This document shows, piece after piece, positions 29,301 through 33,035 of a stretch of DNA of 33,035 nucleotides; within the stretch, counting starts at the first letter, position 1; each line of letters begins with the position of its first letter. The notes below the pieces were generated by a model. It saw only the letters and a list, made by a program, of their open reading frames with translations, was not told where the DNA came from and did no database searches. The DNA lies in NCBI GenBank assembly GCA_937901395.1, contig CALCDB010000030.1, positions 1 through 33,035 on the forward strand, in the 5' to 3' direction. The position numbers and the translations under genes were made by a program. Origin of the DNA: an uncultured Verrucomicrobiota bacterium (GTDB lineage Bacteria > Verrucomicrobiota > Kiritimatiellia > RFP12 > UBA1067).

Positions 29301-31848
29301 CCCAAATTTCCGTTCCGCGAATTTGAACCTTCAAGGCGTTCGCGTATCCGCAATGCGCGTTCACCGCATCGAAGTATATGGTTCCAACGCCTTCTTCGTA
29401 AAGCGGCGATTCCGCCTTCGCTTCGCTATTGTTCTGCAAAATCAGCGTGCCCGCGTAACGCTGGGTGTTCGCTTCCATTTCCGAGTCGTCGAAACGCATC
29501 GCCGTTCCGCCCCATGGCAAGAAGTTCATCTGCGCGGCCAGATGCGTATCGTCCCTGAAGAGATTGCCGATGCGCGCATGTTCGAACCGCCAAAGTTCCT
29601 TGTGCGTCACTGGCTCAAAATATGTGTGCATATTGCCGGGCTTCACGAACCGCCCCTGACCAGCCCAAGCCGTGCCCGTATGCTCCCATACGAGATTCGT
29701 AGCCGAATCCACATCGTAATATCCCTGTAATGTAACCGGGCTCACTGCGGACTTGTCGGAGTTGAATAGCATCACTCGATTGTAACCGGTTATCTCGCTA
29801 TACGCGCGCTTCTCGAAAATCGCGAAGGTCATTTCCGTGCGCAAGCCATCCCTCACGCCCGGGCTCACTACCGCCGCTACCTTGTAGACGCCTGGCGTCT
29901 TCGGCTGTTCCGGCAGCTGCTTGCCTTCCGAATCGTAGAATTGCAAATATGGCGTTCCATAACGCGGTGTGCCCGCGAAGAATTCCAACGTCTCCACATC
30001 TTCAAGCGTCACCGCGTTCGGCTTCACATACGGCTCTTCGACCCAGTAGTTGTCCTTGTCCTTCGCCTCGCCCGCTCCATACGCCAAATACGACTTCTGC
30101 TGCGCCTGATCGTATTCCGCCTTAACCCATTCCGCGCTGCGAATCTTCGCCGATAGACGAATTTCATCCGCGAAGAAACCTTCCGCCATCAAGCGTAATG
30201 GATTTTCGTTGGGTATTATATTTCGCCCGTTCACATACCCAGTGCGAGCCGTCCCGTTCAAATAGACCACGTAATTGGTGTTCGCCTCGTTGATGAAAGT
30301 GGAATGATACCAATTCTTCGTGAGGTCGGACCCATCGACTTGTAGGTAGCTATCGGCGCCATTGCCCACGCGATACGTGAGGCGCGTCTTTGAGTATGGG
30401 TTACCGCCCGCCCATCCGCTCGCCGGTTGAATCAGCTTGTCTATGGTACCGAATGGCCACAACGATGAATTGCCGAAGCGGTTATCGGGGTAATTCGCCT
30501 TCGCCACGTGCCATCCCGTGAAGGTGAAGCTCCCATCCGCCCCCAAGTACCGCTTGTACGATGAATCGATGTACATATTGGTAACGCCCAAATTCCAATA
30601 CATCGCCGCCGCCTGACCGATCTTCGAATCATCCGTTATCGATGGCGAATTCGCCGCACGCGCCCGTAGACCATTCCCCGAGGAATCGTCGGTAACGCTC
30701 AAGCTCTGCGTTCCCATGTGCCAGACGCCAACGTAATCGCTCCACACGTCTTGCGAATTGACGATTGGCGCTGCCGTGCCACTACGCGCCGACCAATGCA
30801 TCGTGATCTTCGCGCCATAACGGAACACCGGAACCTTCACCCAAATCAGCGATTCTCCGCCCTGATCCCATACGTCGATTTCGTGCGGCAACAACTTGCC
30901 GTTCTCGTCCGTGAAGCGGATATCGCTGCCGTTCGATGCCGCCCGCGAATACTTGAAACCTTCTATATTCTTCTCCGATACCCTTACCAGAATCGGGAAG
31001 TCGTAAAGCGTATTCCCGTTTTTGGGGTATTTGTCAACCTTGATCTCCGCCGATTCGCGCAACATCGAAACATCGTCGAGATCGTAATCGGGGTTGGTTC
31101 TTGGGTCCACCTTGGAGAAATTGATGCGATCGACACGCGCCGCCCCGCTTATGCCCATCGAATACAACTTGAGCGCATATTCGCTATCACGCTCTTCCTT
31201 GCTGGGGAATTCGCTTACCCCATCTTCACTCGTTACCTGCTCGCCATTTACGAATACCTCGAATAACACCTCGCCCTCAACTACCGCCGCCTTGAAGGTA
31301 AGTTGTATTTCGGCGTTTGGCGAGACCGCCGCGGTGGTCGCGTAATCCTTCGCTCCCATCGTCGAACCCGCCGTAATCACGAACTTCGCGCTTCCCCCCA
31401 AGTCGGAGGCCACCAGTGCCGCGCTAATCTTATCCGTCCCGGCTGGCGTCTTGTCGATGCAAACTTTGGTGCCTACCGAAAACGCTATGCGCGTATCCAC
31501 GTAAATGCCATCATTCGGAATTATCACGCCGCCCGCCGCTTTCGGACCCGTCTTCTCGCTTGGCGAAAGCGGAGATATCGTCCTATGAATGATGCTGCTC
31601 TGCGATGTCTTTAGGTAGCCCGAAGCGCGCCCGCTGTACTTTAATATCGTCGCGCCAGTCCCCTCTTCGTTCTGCGTCCACCAATGCGTCTCGCCCGACT
31701 CGTTACCATTATCATCCAAACCAAAATGGATCTCCTTATCCCACAACGCATGATTATTGAAATCTATCGATCCTGATAATAGCGAAGTGGCCGCCGAAAT
31801 CGGCAACGTCAACAAGATGGTGAGGATGGCGGAAAGCAATTTATTCAT
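23368..31848 (-). CDS. Very large secreted DUF2341/LamG protein with lamin-tail-like segment
   Basis: 2826 residues with a Sec signal peptide (MNKLLSAILTILLTLPISAA). After about 250 residues of beta-rich sequence comes a DUF2341-type domain (about 278-370: DFPILVRVSEKN, SDIRFTDENGKLLPHEIDVW, ESLIWVKVPVF). It is followed by a LamG/concanavalin-like domain (about 370-595: VGVWHMG, DDSSGNGLRARAAN, NYVVYLNGTARTGYVNG, FFADEIRLSAKIRSAEW). The long middle has several diverged modules with a shared SPL...G.G.I.F pattern. At about 2240-2350 a segment starting WINEFNIFGKY and continuing YVEVAAPAEADLSAWQI resembles a lamin-tail domain. The C-terminus (FLNPQNLYPD) shows no known anchor. Its ATG overlaps the preceding stop by 8 bases and has a strong AAGGAGGTG site. 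Carbohydrate or matrix binding is the likely role, inferred from DUF2341/LamG relatives. Confidence 0.88.
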   Translation of the reverse strand: MNKLLSAILTILLTLPISAATSLLSGSIDFNNHALWDKEIHFGLDDNGNESGETHWWTQNEEGTGATILKYSGRASGYLKTSQSSIIHRTISPLSPSEKTGPKAAGGVIIPNDGIYVDTRIAFSVGTKVCIDKTPAGTDKISAALVASDLGGSAKFVITAGSTMGAKDYATTAAVSPNAEIQLTFKAAVVEGEVLFEVFVNGEQVTSEDGVSEFPSKEERDSEYALKLYSMGISGAARVDRINFSKVDPRTNPDYDLDDVSMLRESAEIKVDKYPKNGNTLYDFPILVRVSEKNIEGFKYSRAASNGSDIRFTDENGKLLPHEIDVWDQGGESLIWVKVPVFRYGAKITMHWSARSGTAAPIVNSQDVWSDYVGVWHMGTQSLSVTDDSSGNGLRARAANSPSITDDSKIGQAAAMYWNLGVTNMYIDSSYKRYLGADGSFTFTGWHVAKANYPDNRFGNSSLWPFGTIDKLIQPASGWAGGNPYSKTRLTYRVGNGADSYLQVDGSDLTKNWYHSTFINEANTNYVVYLNGTARTGYVNGRNIIPNENPLRLMAEGFFADEIRLSAKIRSAEWVKAEYDQAQQKSYLAYGAGEAKDKDNYWVEEPYVKPNAVTLEDVETLEFFAGTPRYGTPYLQFYDSEGKQLPEQPKTPGVYKVAAVVSPGVRDGLRTEMTFAIFEKRAYSEITGYNRVMLFNSDKSAVSPVTLQGYYDVDSATNLVWEHTGTAWAGQGRFVKPGNMHTYFEPVTHKELWRFEHARIGNLFRDDTHLAAQMNFLPWGGTAMRFDDSEMEANTQRYAGTLILQNNSEAKAESPLYEEGVGTIYFDAVNAHCGYANALKVQIRGTEIWDEWEDVPVDVFAITNGVWCAEMSTNSADQVNLAMNKVEGSTDWFYRVRANVNTNEAVKVRIIRSDKNWNNEGDEDGDGLIEIDNIIISYPAMGIALSQYGASEDKDNPMLVGWRAPFDVAFPTEADLGKMHGQVKVRYITNNNEADPSFVGSLMMKYRWRYLDQAINDWKEIPLQVSAEDPTRFVTVDALQGEGIGDIEYSFSATVNAPFYEYYDYSGLATPWFWPDKYTERRGNVRISALEDGVYSPSNISPALGTDYFIRLREGKSDYESFRLHIRSKIGEEGAEVETIIPMRLADEHTWRGFMPSENDLTTIDYKIEAVNQQLATGCDYQWTTNWYHGANKTALPVSDVIEEGNEWTTIPCDNVSGYLMFQVEDNTHSLSVIHADYQDFNLWTDANLADGNAHGHFIGTSSDLTKTSGVSRTARRYDDSFARLYSTPSENELLWTERFNVSSTNGEWEVEKPFNGNVNTPRAWTAGNGMWVCERFREFGGVTNSIAFQMRGEGLGTLTFPQGCTPYPKGAENFVYSARIAQSYDINSFNYYIAPGAFQQENGTFAVPCSMTMTNRLENTEFTGVGTVSAVARYFPSRGCYEARVERIKENKVQLGIYKWDGYGRAKLLNRSAEFDYKATGFSGGYNGASQWAFGAIFISCTNTKSSVRITAGILRDAKYASNSKMFDGVNVYNKITYEDSASDKITTGTYGVGSKDCPAKFLRPIFSTATVNWDPSKDTTSEVLGAEEQTLISSTADYQNWAVYKERLDAHTFTLSARDYYGFEAQVPNQYLIVETSPHAGAQWVPVATNVVKSFGFETYVTPLYIADDIDIRLTTGRESKSCDVVIDNASLRQWRGEDFDDGENTSQFYDVLDGAPTNFVYTTAWITSQHELLLSPMRTTVDTQNLHRPSSVRSPLMDGRSGRGTGLGHFSFAYRNADKNARLIVQVYTNSNLSVNNLRNLTKSFDGWTDVETIRFSDMTEDQRANGVISYFVGMHGISGVMRVIVDPELVKEAHDRSYNRNNDPEYGQISIIMASAKDNPDLDKGSWWGWNLRTTNEPMKWLLNDGTKNDTRKEGLAFALNNSISNDVRADDVYDLHKPFLQTPILATNCIGEVSFKARKYDANDPSPTIAIYGMKVYDPTAADGQFTLLTNMVVDCVRYKKFTYQMPISEEYTALRLAITGVDGIVGDGTGDIAGPVPQSGHVERVLIDEVAVYEAIRARLGFCNTGAFRFHLDDDKMVPDVPSRNEQPLCDEAWGIQTELYAAQLSEKIDLTNPEHAPRVFFHWFEGSYPWGYVNWESRADAHHAELARAEGTTNLVFRSSVITAPDAVVQPSQMPGTIMQYSLQVIYYMEGSDVPMTNMLSSADWQKPEWYEPIDLNAEYGGNGAFAAYNILDTVAPGWAWINEFNIFGKYTRDGYNSDLDCQYVEVAAPAEADLSAWQIRFLVPRTEENAVITNTIATFGMDDLAPKKEGLLNSASGMVFRVVASKRSSATLKKSDGTLDGYWNFPNPDGSALSDDGECTIYEAQPIGVQLIRPTGIVEHEIVLIGTNFWGDAGIMADLYNPSNVTDYLNKHMRHARFVYVGDDDAGERNSLSVWDSRGEISNVWDRTMIKTPGAINTYADLTPQHLEPTHPTPMGSSIIITAKLGGEGHIYQTCGEGIDTKLDQLLIIPKGSLYGTNIYYRTDKWYELKGVTTNGVEVIADEDGDHLWKVNVGRGMSNNFTVVASDMVEKRLQELGVDENNRYKEAIMDWLNKGTDIFGREWREDDGDIHLAQWTNPARKSFKDLTLTKMYWLDMCPTISNQYLVAGFVKPPVPIVRHPFGPEGIVLTNRTMSIYMAISNGLHGVEAPYVIRGMVPGTSSLDYDERSLGAWTNANFNIKGILSDKLTYSQDANNWVMMRGFAFKPNSFFPKGDEREFQTDIEIADPFVPYAGSYVPEWRDWVDKHGWTPNVYFRWDLDERMRGFSIEFLNPQNLYPD

Positions 31849-33035
31849 TCTCCACCTCCTTGAAATGTCCTCTTACCTCGTAGGTTGGACAGTAATTAAG
31901 ATATTTTTCGCTTGCCGGATCGCCGCCCGGCACCGTGCAATTGCCGAATACCGCATCGTTCTTGTTCGGCATCAGCGTCCAACGAATGAACCCACGCATC
32001 GGCTCCAAACTATCGTTCGCTAAATATACCTCGTAGAACTTGCCAACTTCAATCGTGAGATTGTCGAATTGATACTCGACCGCGGCGCGTCCGTTTATCA
32101 ACCTATGCTCGCCGCCTACGATATATTCCATGCTTTCTTCATCGACCGTATATTCGCGCTTGTTGGAGGCCGTCTTGTTCTTGCCATCCACCATCACCAG
32201 ATATGGCGACGTCTTCGGATAGAGATGCGGGTTCACGAGCGCGAACGCGATCTTGTCGATTGCGATCTTATCGCCATCATGTATCGCGCCCTTTCCGAGA
32301 ATCGAGAACTTCAATGTTCCCGAATATGTCCCGTTCGATTCCGCCAATCCCGTTCCCGCGTTCGTCCAAACGATCTCCGCTGGCGTCCATTGCGCAACCA
32401 AATCGAGATCGCCCAATACCAACTCTTCGGTTCCCACATATACCGCGCCCTTGCCCACGAAATCCACATACTTGTTCGTGCCCCTTACTAACCAGCCGCT
32501 GAAGGTGAAATGCTCCTTCTCCATCGGCGCCGGCAAGTGCTCCTTCTCCATTTCCACATTATACGCCTTTATCGCCGATGAGGACATCGAGGCGTTGGAA
32601 TATTCGATCTTGTATTCATCCAAACTCTGTTCCGCTGTCAACACGAGATTTTCCTCCACGCTGTCTTCGGCGAAATTCCACGTCTCTCCCGTCGCCTCGT
32701 TCTTCCAGCCGATTAGCGTCCAGCCCGGCGCTACGATTACTGGCTCCACCAGCTTCGAGCCCTTCTCCACATTCACGCTCTTCGGCGAATATTCGCCATG
32801 CGCTACCTTGAATTCGACCTTCAACTTGCCATCATATACGACGCTCCAATAATTGCAGGTCTTGCCGGCGATCTGCTCCGAGCCGGTCTTGCCTACTTGA
32901 TAACGCGCGTCCGGAACGTATTGCGCCAGATAGAAATCGTCGCGCGGCTCCAACTCTGGCGGCGTAAGATACGTTCCGCCCTTGATGATAAGCGCACCCT
33001 CCTCGCGCCGCACCCTGCCGATGATCGTGAAATCA
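31841..33035 (-). CDS. Protein with InlB-type B-repeats, 5' end cut by window edge
   Basis: The reading frame is open to the right edge, so the visible 397 residues are the C-terminal part of a longer, probably secreted, protein. A GTG at 33013 could be read as a start, but the frame continues upstream without a stop (DFTIIGRVRREEG) and no ribosome-binding site is seen there. Two InlB/Listeria-Bacteroides-type repeats are visible. One runs from KVEFKVAHGEYSPKS to WTLIGWKNEATGETWNF (about 32620-32825), the other from KIEYSNAS through FTFSGWLVRGTNKYVDF to LDLVAQW (about 32395-32615). A beta-rich C-terminal domain of roughly 170 residues follows, with no known anchor. Such repeats are typical of cell-surface proteins that bind other molecules. 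It overlaps the following 2826-residue gene by 8 bases, indicating one operon. Confidence 0.82.
   Translation of the reverse strand, partial: DFTIIGRVRREEGALIIKGGTYLTPPELEPRDDFYLAQYVPDARYQVGKTGSEQIAGKTCNYWSVVYDGKLKVEFKVAHGEYSPKSVNVEKGSKLVEPVIVAPGWTLIGWKNEATGETWNFAEDSVEENLVLTAEQSLDEYKIEYSNASMSSSAIKAYNVEMEKEHLPAPMEKEHFTFSGWLVRGTNKYVDFVGKGAVYVGTEELVLGDLDLVAQWTPAEIVWTNAGTGLAESNGTYSGTLKFSILGKGAIHDGDKIAIDKIAFALVNPHLYPKTSPYLVMVDGKNKTASNKREYTVDEESMEYIVGGEHRLINGRAAVEYQFDNLTIEVGKFYEVYLANDSLEPMRGFIRWTLMPNKNDAVFGNCTVPGGDPASEKYLNYCPTYEVRGHFKEVENE
31853..31861 (-). promoter_or_regulatory. Strong Shine-Dalgarno site for the 2826-residue protein
   Basis: AAGGAGGTG on the minus strand, with its GGAGG core six bases before the ATG at 31848. 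It lies inside the coding end of the upstream gene. It is the best ribosome-binding site in the window and fixes the start at MNKLLS, which also begins a good signal peptide. Confidence 0.8.
32395..32825 (-). repeat. Two InlB B-type repeats (protein level)
   Basis: Two consecutive units of about 70 residues share the pattern of a beta strand, a Lys/Glu-rich stretch, G-(W)-x-x-G-W or F-x-G-W, and a closing L-x-A-x-W/L strand. The second unit carries an internal doublet of MEKEH (around 32515-32555) written with near-identical codons. Similarity is at protein level; the DNA of the two units differs. Confidence 0.7.

Overview
This window is about 99% coding, and every supportable gene lies on the minus strand. 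It reads from a truncated gene at the right edge (33035) to a truncated gene at the left edge (1). Neighbouring genes overlap or are at most about 50 bases apart, so much of the window could be co-transcribed. I see no RNA genes, CRISPR array, insertion sequence or phage gene. The likely source is a bacterium of the PVC group, most plausibly Verrucomicrobiota/Kiritimatiellota. The reason is a five-gene pilus-like cluster in the order known from Akkermansia muciniphila (Amuc_1102 to Amuc_1098 types), next to very large secreted LamG/DUF2341/InlB-repeat proteins of a kind common in that group. This placement is an inference from gene content, not from a marker-gene search.

Layout in transcription order, right to left. 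(1) 33035-10232 is a surface-protein block of four tightly packed genes. They encode a protein with InlB-type B-repeats (5' end missing), a 2826-residue DUF2341/LamG protein with a lamin-tail-like segment, a small coiled-coil lipoprotein, and a giant protein of about 4236 residues. The giant protein has a LamG domain and about fifteen calcium-binding DxDxDG-type motifs. (2) 10230-8054 holds ackA and pta, which convert acetyl-CoA to acetate with ATP formation; ackA starts one base after the giant gene ends. (3) 8046-7057 is a KdsD/KpsF-type arabinose-5-phosphate isomerase, the first step toward the Kdo of lipopolysaccharide. (4) 7030-1 is the pilus-like cluster: an Amuc_1102-like secreted protein, a PilM-PilN fusion, Amuc_1100-like and Amuc_1099-like membrane proteins, and a secretin whose C-terminal part lies outside the window.

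The genes share an envelope theme: large exported proteins, a Kdo-pathway enzyme and a secretin-based trans-envelope machine. The ackA-pta pair is ordinary acetate metabolism in an unusual position. A well-formed sigma70-type promoter (TTGAAC, 17 bases, TATAAT) lies just before the secretin, so that gene can probably be expressed separately from the genes upstream. The most unusual observations are the four-gene surface cassette with its giant calcium-motif protein, an eight-copy VAEP repeat in the secretin, and an abrupt change in codon use in the last ~42 visible codons of the secretin.
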